A program made the translations under genes and the position numbers. Positions 54,755-62,941 of a stretch of 64,000 nt of DNA are shown piece after piece. The number at the start of each line of letters is the position of its first letter. Positions within the stretch are counted from its first letter, which is position 1. Below the pieces are notes generated by a model. It did no database searches. It had not been told where the DNA came from and was given only the letters and a program-made list of their open reading frames with translations. Source of the stretch: JAYYPW01 sp036128855 (GTDB lineage Bacteria; Pseudomonadota; Gammaproteobacteria; Comchoanobacterales; Comchoanobacteraceae); assembly GCA_036128855.1 (NCBI GenBank), contig JAYYPW010000003.1:46933-110932 (forward strand), read 5' to 3'.

Positions 54755-55214
54755 AAAAGTAGCAAACATCATACTACCCGACCAAGATGAGTCTACATTC
54801 AATATGGCAGAACTGATTGAGGAATATGCAGTAATCTTTTTTTACCCAAAAGATCTAACCTCCGGGTGCAGTAAAGAAGCAGCGGATTTTAATGAATATT
54901 TGAGTAAATTCAATGATGGTAAATGTGCGGTAATCGGCATATCACCAGATAGTCCCAAAACTCATAAGAAGTTTATTGATACATTGGGTTTAGGTTATCC
55001 CTTATTAGCTGATGTTGATAAAACTGTATGTGAAGCATATGGAGTATGGAAAGAAAAAAGCATGTATGGCAGAAAATATTTCGGTGTAGAACGCTCTACA
55101 TTTTTAGTAAGCAAAACTCTTGATCTAATCGCAAGCTGGAGAAAAGTAAAAGTACCTGGACATGTAAACAATGTATATGACACGCTCAAAAATCATTTGG
55201 AATCTGTAAAGTAA
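54747..55214 (+). CDS. bcp: Peroxiredoxin, Bcp/PrxQ family
   Basis: Thiol peroxidase, 155 residues. The peroxidatic motif PKDLTSGC places Cys at residue 41, with the catalytic threonine retained. The usual resolving cysteine five residues later is alanine (CSKEAAD). Other cysteines lie at about 59 and 94, so it either works as a one-cysteine enzyme or uses a different partner. WKEKSMYGRKYFGVERSTFLV is the family's C-terminal substrate loop (MYGRKYFGVERSTFLV). Translationally coupled to nhaA through ATGCGTGA. Confidence 0.92.
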   Translation: MREKVANIILPDQDESTFNMAELIEEYAVIFFYPKDLTSGCSKEAADFNEYLSKFNDGKCAVIGISPDSPKTHKKFIDTLGLGYPLLADVDKTVCEAYGVWKEKSMYGRKYFGVERSTFLVSKTLDLIASWRKVKVPGHVNNVYDTLKNHLESVK

Positions 55215-55409
55215 AAGTCCACACTATGCCGCTTTGATTGAGTACGTCTCAAACATATGACGCTATTCTTATCGAGCGAGATATTGCCCCAATCTTTAGA
55301 TACAGCCTGCGGTCAACTATTACGTTTAAAAAAAATGTATGCGAATATATCCAGATATGTCAAAAGTAAAGTTCACAGCATATCTATTATTATGCCATGA
55401 TGCTAATTC

Positions 55410-56306
55410 TTATTCGATTACGCCGATTTGAATAGGGATACCTCGCTCGAAATCGTGAACATCTTTCAGTAAGTCCTTATCTATCAGCATGAATTCATGC
55501 TGCTTTTGTAAACTATCGAGGTAAAAGTATACCATATCGAAGTCATCATCATTATAGGCAGAATGCTTTTCATAAAACACAGCATTTTCATGAATACCAA
55601 TCTTTTCATCTTGGTGAATAAAGTAAACAGGTGCAGATTTACCTACAAGAAAAAAAAGTTCTTGAATATCACGATTATACATGCGCACACACCCAGCAGA
55701 TATTGCACTACCGTGGCGACTCTCATTATTAGTGCCATGTATGAGTATGCCCGGTTTTGTCAGATAAATAGCGTAGTTCCCAAGTGGGTTATCCGGACCA
55801 GGCTCAACAACATCCGGAAGCTCACGATCGTATTTCTCTCGCATATATTCTTTTATAGATTTCGGAACATACCAACTAGGAGCAACCTTTTTTCCACGTA
55901 CTGAGGCATAAAAAGTGGGTGTTTCCCATGCAGATTTACCAATACTCACAGGATAGGTAAGCACGGTATGGGGGTCTAAGAAAAAATATAAGCGTTTCTC
56001 AGCAAGATTAACCACTATCCCATTACGATATTTTTTACTCGGTAATAAATATAAACTAGGTATAACGAGTGTCCTACCAGTATTTGCAGATATCGATTCT
56101 ATTTTAGGGTTTGCTGCACGGAGCTCATCATAGCCAACACCATAATAATAACAGAGGTCATTCCATGAATCACCAGACACAATTCTATGATATTGGATAG
56201 AACCAACTAAGTCCGAGCTACTATTTATGTGGAACGTACTAGCAAAAAGATAGTATGGAGAAAAAATTAAAAAAAATAGAAGGAGAAAGATCCGAGATAA
56301 TTTCAT
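55410..56306 (-). CDS. L,D-transpeptidase (YkuD domain) with LysM domain
   Basis: Periplasmic cross-linking or lipoprotein-anchoring enzyme, 298 residues. An N-terminal signal peptide (hydrophobic 6-22, ending LFAS) is followed by a LysM peptidoglycan-binding domain (about 39-83, YHRIVSGDSWNDLCYYYG, with VSGDSWNDL) and the catalytic domain. Active-site histidines at about 190 and 198 and the cysteine at about 206 occur in HGTNNESRHG and SAGCVRM. A C-terminal extension of about 55 residues is acidic. It resembles E. coli ErfK/YbiS/YcfS. A 195-bp stretch with no gene lies downstream. Confidence 0.93.
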   Translation of the reverse strand: MKLSRIFLLLFFLIFSPYYLFASTFHINSSSDLVGSIQYHRIVSGDSWNDLCYYYGVGYDELRAANPKIESISANTGRTLVIPSLYLLPSKKYRNGIVVNLAEKRLYFFLDPHTVLTYPVSIGKSAWETPTFYASVRGKKVAPSWYVPKSIKEYMREKYDRELPDVVEPGPDNPLGNYAIYLTKPGILIHGTNNESRHGSAISAGCVRMYNRDIQELFFLVGKSAPVYFIHQDEKIGIHENAVFYEKHSAYNDDDFDMVYFYLDSLQKQHEFMLIDKDLLKDVHDFERGIPIQIGVIE

Positions 56307-56380
56307 GTAAAAGTCCTAGAGTTACACCAGCGCATCAGATATAGTTAATGATACCTTATTAAGACAATTTATCTACGCCA

Positions 56381-57718
56381 ATGAATAATATATTAGCAAT
56401 TTTTGGCTATATCTTGTTTGACTGGGCAATAGCCCCGGCATCAAGTATTATAGCGACATTTATATTTCCTACATTTTTTGTGTCTAGCCTAGCAAGCATG
56501 GATGCGTGTCAAATGATACACTTAACATCTTCCAGTCATGCCCAGTGTGGTTCATTACTGTGGGGCCATACAGCAACGTTTGCAGCACTATTGATAGCGA
56601 TATTATCTCCGATGTGTGGAAGTTTTGCTGATAAGTATAATAATTGTAAGACATGGATCTTTAGTTGTACGATTATAACGGCCATAAGTTGTAGTTTACT
56701 ATGGTATGCTCAGCCCGGAGTTAGTTGGATTTGGCTTACACTAGCGTGTGTTTGCATAAATACAATAGCTGTTGATATTGCTTTTGTTTTTTATAATGCA
56801 TTGTTACCGACAATTTCTACTGGAAAAAATATTGGTAGACTCTCAGGTATAAGCTGGGCAGCTGGATATTTTGGGTCTATTGTTGCTTTGGTAGCAATAT
56901 TATTGACGCTGATACTACCGGAAAAATCATGGCTGATAACTAATGAGAACTTCGCTAATGTCAGAGTGGTAGGACCTCTGACAGGAGCTTGGTTACTAAT
57001 ATTTGCAATGCCTTTTTTTCTTTTTACACCAGAGCGAAAAGCGAGAGATAAGCGGATAAAGCGTGCGACTTTACGTCAAACACTGTCTAGAGCATACACA
57101 ATACCAGGGTTAATACAATATATGGTCGCAAGAATGTTGATATCTGATGCACTGACGACGGCATTCACTTTTGGTGGTATCTTAGCGAGTACCGTACATG
57201 GCTTTAGTAACCAAGAGGTACTTTTGCTTGGAATAGGCTTGAATCTTTCTGCTGGAATAGGTGGGTTGTTATTAAGTAATTTATCATTATGGTTCGATGA
57301 GTACATGCTGGTGATTTGGTACACATGTGCACTGCTTGTTGGAGGAGGGTACATCACCTTTGCATCAACGCATCTACATTTTTGGATAGCAGGTCTAACA
57401 CTTAGTTTTTTTATCGGACCAGTTCAAGCATCTACACGTGCAGTTTTTGCAAAAATCTGCCCTAAAGAGAATACGGCAGAATTTTTTGGATTGTATATGT
57501 TTTCTGGAAAAGCAACCGCTTTTCTTGGGCCTGCTATATACACGGCATTAATCTACATGACAGGTTCGCAAAAATTAGGGATGTGCTCCATTATTATTAT
57601 ATTAGCTGTAGCATGGTATCTATTAGTAACTAATACACAAATTGCAGAACAGCTTAAGACAGAATCTAATGCTCATGCAGATAGTTTTGATCTTGAACCT
57701 TCACCTGCGGTTAACTAA
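56381..57718 (+). CDS. MFS transporter, UMF1/Atg22-like family
   Basis: A 445-residue protein with about twelve helices. ILFDWAIAPASSII at the N-terminus is the YDWANSAF-type signature of the Atg22-like (UMF1) family, and SPMCGSFADKYNNCKTW, GISWAAGYFGSIVALV (GISWAAGYFGSIVAL) and FIGPVQASTRAVFAKICP (GPVQASTRAVFAKI) are the other hallmarks. Yeast Atg22 exports amino acids from vacuoles; bacterial substrates are mostly unknown. It ends 29 bp before the TspO gene and may be co-transcribed with it. Confidence 0.85.
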   Translation: MNNILAIFGYILFDWAIAPASSIIATFIFPTFFVSSLASMDACQMIHLTSSSHAQCGSLLWGHTATFAALLIAILSPMCGSFADKYNNCKTWIFSCTIITAISCSLLWYAQPGVSWIWLTLACVCINTIAVDIAFVFYNALLPTISTGKNIGRLSGISWAAGYFGSIVALVAILLTLILPEKSWLITNENFANVRVVGPLTGAWLLIFAMPFFLFTPERKARDKRIKRATLRQTLSRAYTIPGLIQYMVARMLISDALTTAFTFGGILASTVHGFSNQEVLLLGIGLNLSAGIGGLLLSNLSLWFDEYMLVIWYTCALLVGGGYITFASTHLHFWIAGLTLSFFIGPVQASTRAVFAKICPKENTAEFFGLYMFSGKATAFLGPAIYTALIYMTGSQKLGMCSIIIILAVAWYLLVTNTQIAEQLKTESNAHADSFDLEPSPAVN

Positions 57719-57747
57719 TAAGGAAGAAAACCGATAGAGGACTTAGT

Positions 57748-58236
57748 ATGATTAAAAAGACTTTAAATTATAAAAGCATGCCTCTCATTCTCTGTTATAT
57801 AATCTTATTCGAGGTACTAGGATCGCTGAGTGGATACTACTCCCAACCAGGTGAATGGTATATCGACATTATAAAATCACCTTACAACCCACCAGGTTAT
57901 ATTTTCCCAATAGCTTGGACTCTTTTATACGCTTTGTTAGCAGTTTACGCGTGGAGCCTTTGGCACCTTTATACAGAAAAAAAAGATTTAATACAATATT
58001 TAAAGATAGGCTTTTTGATACAGATGGCTATTAATTTTTTATGGTCTTTCGTGTTCTTCAACATGATGTGGACAGGTTTAGCTTGTTTTATGATTATGGT
58101 GATGATTGTCATCACCTGCAGTCTATGCATTACTAGCATCTACCATGGGATAAAAACAGGGTTCCTATTATGTCCTTACATATTATGGTTAATATTTGCT
58201 CAGTATCTCGCACTATTTATTTATCTACATAACTAA
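57748..58236 (+). CDS. TspO/MBR family protein
   Basis: Five-helix membrane protein that binds porphyrins and, in eukaryotes, cholesterol; 162 residues. SPYNPPGYIFPIAWTLLYALLAVYAW (PYNPPGYIFPIAWTLLY) is the diagnostic motif, and INFLWSFVFF provides the conserved tryptophan of helix 4. A GAGG ribosome site precedes the ATG. It lies between an Atg22-like MFS gene and an unknown gene, both on the same strand with short gaps (29 and 15 bp). Confidence 0.92.
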   Translation: MIKKTLNYKSMPLILCYIILFEVLGSLSGYYSQPGEWYIDIIKSPYNPPGYIFPIAWTLLYALLAVYAWSLWHLYTEKKDLIQYLKIGFLIQMAINFLWSFVFFNMMWTGLACFMIMVMIVITCSLCITSIYHGIKTGFLLCPYILWLIFAQYLALFIYLHN

Positions 58237-58251
58237 AGAAAGGGTGAATAC

Positions 58252-58914
58252 ATGCTAAATTTACCATATAACACAGTCGTTTGCCTAAGCTTAGTCGCAT
58301 TATCCTGGAAGCTTGGTCAATTAGCAGATGCAAAGTGGGGTAAAACCATACAGTTTCCGTTTTCTAGAAGATTTCAATCGGTTATTCCACTAATCACTAT
58401 CATATTTTTGTGTGAAAATATTGAGGAAAGAAGTATGGTATTAGGATGGTTTACTTTATTATCCTTACTAACTCAAGAAAAACCTAATAGAGATAAAGAA
58501 ATAAAATGCTCTGCCTTGATGAAAGTATTTAGTAAATCTGAGGATATAGATCAATGGTTACTAAGTGAAAATATAATATGCAGCCGCTACGGTGCAAAAG
58601 AAAAAGAAGAAATAATAAAGCTGTCTTTTTTTAAAAAATATTATCAACTCACTTGGGATCATCTAGTCAAGAAAATCCCTTTAGTATCTTTGGTACATGC
58701 CAGAAAAGCACTTGCTGTGAACTACGATGCAAAAAATAGTGCATACAGAGTAAACCCTTTATTATCACAAGTATTAAACATAAAGATTCTTTTAAAAAAT
58801 ATCGACATAGATATTTTGTATGACTATCTAACCTTAGAGGATCTAGATAAAGTGTTAGAAAGAAGCTATATCAGATCTAGTCAACAGAGGATATTTATAG
58901 ATTTAAAAAATTAA
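58252..58914 (+). CDS. Hypothetical protein with N-terminal membrane segments
   Basis: A 220-residue protein I do not recognise. Two hydrophobic stretches (about 8-18 and 43-75) are followed by a soluble, lysine-, leucine- and isoleucine-rich C-terminal part of about 145 residues that looks helical. An AAAGGGTG sequence before the ATG supports translation. It follows the TspO gene by 15 bp and is convergent with the thiolase gene. No catalytic motif is visible. Confidence 0.5.
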   Translation: MLNLPYNTVVCLSLVALSWKLGQLADAKWGKTIQFPFSRRFQSVIPLITIIFLCENIEERSMVLGWFTLLSLLTQEKPNRDKEIKCSALMKVFSKSEDIDQWLLSENIICSRYGAKEKEEIIKLSFFKKYYQLTWDHLVKKIPLVSLVHARKALAVNYDAKNSAYRVNPLLSQVLNIKILLKNIDIDILYDYLTLEDLDKVLERSYIRSSQQRIFIDLKN

Positions 58915-58927
58915 TTTGGTATACCAT

Positions 58928-60262
58928 TTAGTTATCTATACGTTCTAATACAGTAGCAATACCCATTCCAGCACCAATACATTGTGCAGCAACTGCATAA
59001 CGTCCATGGCCTTGTGACAAACTTCTAGCAGCACGGCCAACTAAACGCACACCTGTTGCACCTAGAGGGTGACCAATAGCTAATGAGCCACCATGAAGGT
59101 TAACTTGAGTTAGCGGATAATCTAACTCACGCATAGTTGCAATAACTTGTGCAGCAAAAGCCTCATTAAACTCAATGAAATCTATATCTTTGATTGATAG
59201 GTTTGCGTACGCGAGTGCTTTGCGTATAGCGGGTACTGGACCAACTCCCATAATTTGTGGCTTAACTCCACATACAGAAAAGCCAATAATTTTAGCAAGT
59301 GATTTGATATCACAAGCATCAGCTTTTTCTCTTGTCATGAGTATAGACGCTGCTATTCCATCATTAGTTGGACAACAATTACCGGCAGTAACAATAATTG
59401 GCTTCTTAGCATAAGATTGAACACCTCGAATAGGTGGCAAAGTTGATAATTTATCAAGTGAAACATCTGCACGATAACATTCATCTACTGAAAAAATCGT
59501 TTTAGAGCCATGCTGGGAAAAATCCACGGAACCATCCTCTAAAAATACCGGCAATTCAACTTCAAGCGGCATGATTTCATCACGGTAAATACCTAATTTT
59601 TGAGCCTTTTTATATTTTTTATGGGAAGATAAAGCAAAAGTATCAAGCTCATCTCTTGAAAGTGCATACATATCACAAACATTTTGTGCAGTCTGGACCA
59701 TAGTACATAGAGGTGAAGAGTTTTGAATAGATTCTGGAATAGTATGAGAAAAAATATCATCATAATCAGGTGTAATACAACGCTGAATATCGGATTGATA
59801 GCGAAAATACTGGGGATTCAGGGATGAAATACGGGTAGAATTACTTGACTGTAGAGAGAGATATTTATCCATTCTCTCAACACCCATAGCTAATGCAGTA
59901 TCATACAACCCAAGCATCATGGCATGTGTAACACGGTGTATGACTTCCATACTTGAACCACATTGCCTATTAATTTCAAACTTACTCATCTCATATGGTA
60001 AACCAGATAAATGGGCGATTTGCGCAGATCCCATATTCAAGAGTTCATCTGCATGAAAAACTTGACCAAGGCCGAACTCCCCGATATCACTAGATTGTAA
60101 AGCAGGGTGCTCATCAAGGATATTTTTTACAAGCTTTGCAGCAGTATTATCTAAACGCGTACAAACCAATTTACCTTTACTTGCACGGGCGAATGCAGTG
60201 CGCTTCATATTACAAATAACAACTTCTTTCACAAACGAATGAGCTCCAATATAGTTCTTCAT
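58928..60262 (-). CDS. Thiolase (acetyl-CoA acyltransferase)
   Basis: Condensing or cleaving thiolase, 444 residues. The nucleophilic cysteine is at about 101 (NRQCGSSME), the histidine at about 398 (AIGHPLGATG) and the second cysteine at about 428 (CIGAGMGIA), so the full catalytic set is present. NEAFAAQ is also seen. The size and the loop region (about 125-190) suggest a beta-oxidation-type 3-ketoacyl-CoA thiolase (FadA/FadI-like) rather than a short acetoacetyl-CoA thiolase. No fadB-type partner is adjacent. Confidence 0.88.
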   Translation of the reverse strand: MKNYIGAHSFVKEVVICNMKRTAFARASKGKLVCTRLDNTAAKLVKNILDEHPALQSSDIGEFGLGQVFHADELLNMGSAQIAHLSGLPYEMSKFEINRQCGSSMEVIHRVTHAMMLGLYDTALAMGVERMDKYLSLQSSNSTRISSLNPQYFRYQSDIQRCITPDYDDIFSHTIPESIQNSSPLCTMVQTAQNVCDMYALSRDELDTFALSSHKKYKKAQKLGIYRDEIMPLEVELPVFLEDGSVDFSQHGSKTIFSVDECYRADVSLDKLSTLPPIRGVQSYAKKPIIVTAGNCCPTNDGIAASILMTREKADACDIKSLAKIIGFSVCGVKPQIMGVGPVPAIRKALAYANLSIKDIDFIEFNEAFAAQVIATMRELDYPLTQVNLHGGSLAIGHPLGATGVRLVGRAARSLSQGHGRYAVAAQCIGAGMGIATVLERIDN

Positions 60263-60368
60263 CTATTTATAGTAGATAAAATTGAGAAAAACTGAAATAA
60301 GAGATAAATATATAGGACAATTATCTCATTACATACTATACACAGAACTAATTAATTTCGGGATATAT

Positions 60369-60797
60369 ATGAGACATAGAATAGAAAGTGTAGATCTGAC
60401 ACAAAAAATAAATAATATTGCAATTAAAATTGACAACATAGAAGATAAGTTTGATCGACTGCGCGAAGATTGCGCCGCTAATATTTTCAGCAAACTAGAA
60501 GTTAAAATGGGTAACTTACGACAAGACGTTGACCGCGAACACAAAGAGCAAGAGTTATACGAAGTAGTTCATGAGATAAACAACTCTATAGAAAGGAATA
60601 TGATCTTAATGATTGAAAAGCAGATTATTCTCAATAAGTTTTATGTATTAAAATCCAAATCAAGAGAACATATACTAAATTCTATCATCGCAGAACAGGA
60701 AGAAGTATTAAAAACGCTGAAACAGATAAGTAGAGACATGCAGAGTGAAGTAGATTGTATTAAAAGGAACCGCCAAATACTCGAAGAAAACCTATAG
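60369..60797 (+). CDS. Hypothetical coiled-coil protein
   Basis: A 142-residue, highly charged protein starting at the ATG at 60369; a TTG at 60282 would add 29 residues. Almost the whole length is heptad-like helix (about 5-60 and 70-140). There are no membrane segments, cysteine motifs or recognised domains. It is encoded alone at the edge of the accessory-looking region, and a 12-bp hairpin lies 45 bp after its stop. Function unknown. Confidence 0.5.
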   Translation: MRHRIESVDLTQKINNIAIKIDNIEDKFDRLREDCAANIFSKLEVKMGNLRQDVDREHKEQELYEVVHEINNSIERNMILMIEKQIILNKFYVLKSKSREHILNSIIAEQEEVLKTLKQISRDMQSEVDCIKRNRQILEENL

Positions 60798-60842
60798 CAC
60801 GGTTACCATAAAATAGGTTATTGTTGATCTTGTGGGGAACGA

Positions 60843-60872
60843 TAGTTCCGGTAAATGTTATTACCGGAATTA
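60843..60872. repeat. 12-bp inverted repeat (hairpin) after the coiled-coil gene
   Basis: TTCCGGTAA (60846-60854) and TTACCGGAA (60861-60869) pair perfectly around a 6-nt loop. The stem extends three more pairs (one G-T) to 60843 and 60872. No T-tract follows, so it may be an operator or a weak terminator. Confidence 0.55.
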
Positions 60873-61324
60873 GTGTATTATGGTAAATATAACTGTTAAA
60901 TCATGTCCTTATATATAATAATAAACACATTTAACATATTGTCACCTTATTAATACATCTATAAAAGAAGATCTTTTATTATCTGGTGGATAAACAATAT
61001 TTTTATACATATGATATAGATAGTATGCATTAAACTACGATGATGACTCTAATAAACCTATAATTTCATCGTAACCCCATTACCACAATAGTATTCGCAA
61101 TATACTATGTTCATAACTTTCGTATATATTGAATGTGTCAGATATGTATATCTTAATATGTCACGTAGTTTAAAAATATATAATCAAAGATAATACTTAC
61201 AATGATATGAATTACTTGCACCTACCGCTATTTCTGAGTTTATTACATAGTCTCATAAACGATCCATCGCGATATACTCAACTTAATCAACTAAAACAAC
61301 ATAAACAAGCAAAAGGCTGAAAAA

Positions 61325-61353
61325 TTGACATTTAGTTGATGACAAGATATCGT
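61325..61353 (+). promoter_or_regulatory. Candidate promoter of the gene at 61395
   Basis: TTGACA (61325-61330), 17-bp spacer, TATCGT (61348-61353). An AAGGA ribosome site lies 6 bases before the ATG at 61395. Confidence 0.55.
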
Positions 61354-61394
61354 GACAGCACAAATACTCTCTACATCAGCAACAAGGACAAGTT

Positions 61395-62621
61395 ATGACA
61401 TCCATTTTCATCATCGCATTCATAAGTAACGCATGGACGAAAAATGGTGGTGACTGGCTCAATCTCACCACCATTCAGGATGCTTACCAACAGCACCATA
61501 TAGAAAATCAATTTCCATCCACACAAATTGAAACAGCCATCCGTGAGCCCAGGGACCTTATCTCAATCATAAAAGAAGCATCTAACAACCCTCATAATCA
61601 GTATAAGTTAATATTTGTTTCCGATCACGGAGCCAAAGCAATACGCACACTCAATGATACACCACCACCCAATGTTGAAGTCATTTGGTCAGGACATCAA
61701 TTGGTGGCAGAATGGGAACAGCTACCAGTCCATAAATGGTATCTTCCTGAACACAGCATTCCAACCTCAGATAGCGAGCATTTAAGAAACATGGTCCCCC
61801 TACCTGGTGTCATAACTCCAGGCCATAAATTATCCGACCATGCGACTAATCAAGAGCGCACCACATTACCATACACTAAAGAAGTGATTTGGATGCTAAG
61901 CGGCGATGCCAGAAAAGATCAGGCCGGAGATAGCACTTCGATTGACAGTTGGCTTTTACTCAAACCAGATTACTCTGAAAAAGTGGTTCAAGTAATGACA
62001 GAAAATAGAATTTTCAATGATATCCAAAAAGTATCTATCGTCAACAGCCCTAGAACAGGACAATGGGAAATCTTGAATGATTCTTCTTTTTTCAGTTCTT
62101 CTGCCCATCTGGGTAAAACAGGATATCATAGTAAACCGCTCAATCTAGAAAGTAACATTGATCCAATCACACAATCAGCACAAAAAGCTGTATCAACCCA
62201 CTTACCCGATGCAACAGTTGATATTGGACACTACTGGAGACAAGAGCCAAGCCATGAAGGTGATGCCGTGATTCATCACAGTAATTATCAGACTAAAATA
62301 GATGATTTTTTGCAAAACCCTCAAGCACTTTTATTGATTCCGGGTGATTCAGTAACCGATGTATCAAAGGTCATTTCCACCCAGCATTGCATCAATCACA
62401 GACATAATGTGTTTGTCATACTCACAGATACCATGACACCATCGATTGCCAGCTGGGTAGAAAGATTGTATTCACAAGGGTATTTTGGCACCATGGATGT
62501 TAGATCACGTAGAGATCCTCTACTATTACCCGCACTAGATGTCAATCCTGAGCCCAAGAACATCTTATCAGAAGTTAAACAAAGCCTAGATAACTCAGTG
62601 ACAGTATCCAATAGCCCCTGA
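61395..62621 (+). CDS. Hypothetical protein, remotely ELM1/GT-B-like
   Basis: A 408-residue, soluble-looking protein with its own promoter and ribosome site. I do not recognise it firmly. Several segments recall the mitochondrial-fission ELM1 (DUF1022) family, a GT-B-fold group. These are a beta-alpha unit at about 71-85 (YKLIFVSDHGAKAI), WYLPEH (about 114-120) followed by a PGVITPGHKLS stretch, EVIWMLSGDARKD (about 162-175), IVNSPRTGQ (about 215) and LLIPGDSVTDVSK (about 310). It is preceded by a 600-bp AT-rich gap and followed by an LRR gene on the same strand, so it looks like accessory cargo. A glycosyltransferase-like or host-directed function is conjecture. Confidence 0.5.
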   Translation: MTSIFIIAFISNAWTKNGGDWLNLTTIQDAYQQHHIENQFPSTQIETAIREPRDLISIIKEASNNPHNQYKLIFVSDHGAKAIRTLNDTPPPNVEVIWSGHQLVAEWEQLPVHKWYLPEHSIPTSDSEHLRNMVPLPGVITPGHKLSDHATNQERTTLPYTKEVIWMLSGDARKDQAGDSTSIDSWLLLKPDYSEKVVQVMTENRIFNDIQKVSIVNSPRTGQWEILNDSSFFSSSAHLGKTGYHSKPLNLESNIDPITQSAQKAVSTHLPDATVDIGHYWRQEPSHEGDAVIHHSNYQTKIDDFLQNPQALLLIPGDSVTDVSKVISTQHCINHRHNVFVILTDTMTPSIASWVERLYSQGYFGTMDVRSRRDPLLLPALDVNPEPKNILSEVKQSLDNSVTVSNSP

Positions 62622-62941
62622 ATATCTGAGTTGCCATATAGATCTGAAGCAACAAGGTCTACTCTACAATGGCAAACTATTACAGAAGTAGTACCTTTGC
62701 AGAACGCATAGATGTCATCAGAACTTCGGCGGTCTCCTACCCAAGGCGACGATATAACAACGCACAAGACCAGGCCTGTACCACAAGGGTAATAGATAAA
62801 GCCATCCCGTAATAGTGAAATAACATCTTAGCTTTTACATCAACACCTTATCACAAGAAGTAAAAAAAACCATAACGGAAAAAAAACTATTACGGACAAT
62901 ACAAACCTGATATAATAAATATAAATCAGAAAGATAAAAAC
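62622..62941. other. Intergenic region before the LRR gene
   Basis: About 320 bp without a supported gene. A 47-codon ORF (62669-62812) has no ribosome site and may be chance or a gene fragment. A perfect TATAAT at 62911-62916, without a good -35 hexamer, lies 25 bp before the LRR start. Confidence 0.45.

Larger units (their letters stand above)
60798..61394. other. AT-rich gene-free region with one hairpin and a promoter
   Basis: No convincing gene in about 600 bp. It contains the inverted repeat at 60843-60872, a 37-codon ORF (61207-61320) with a hydrophobic start and no ribosome site, and a promoter for the next gene at 61325-61353. Base composition is more AT-rich than neighbouring coding DNA. 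Confidence 0.5.

Noticed and set aside
60900..61320. TTAA/CTTAAT-like motifs considered as PmrA regulatory elements for effector genes
   Set aside because: Such short AT-rich motifs occur by chance throughout this DNA, and no properly spaced pair sits at the promoter.
62669..62812. 47-codon ORF before the LRR gene
   Set aside because: No ribosome site, no recognised family, and an antisense frame of similar quality; kept only as a note in the intergenic entry.
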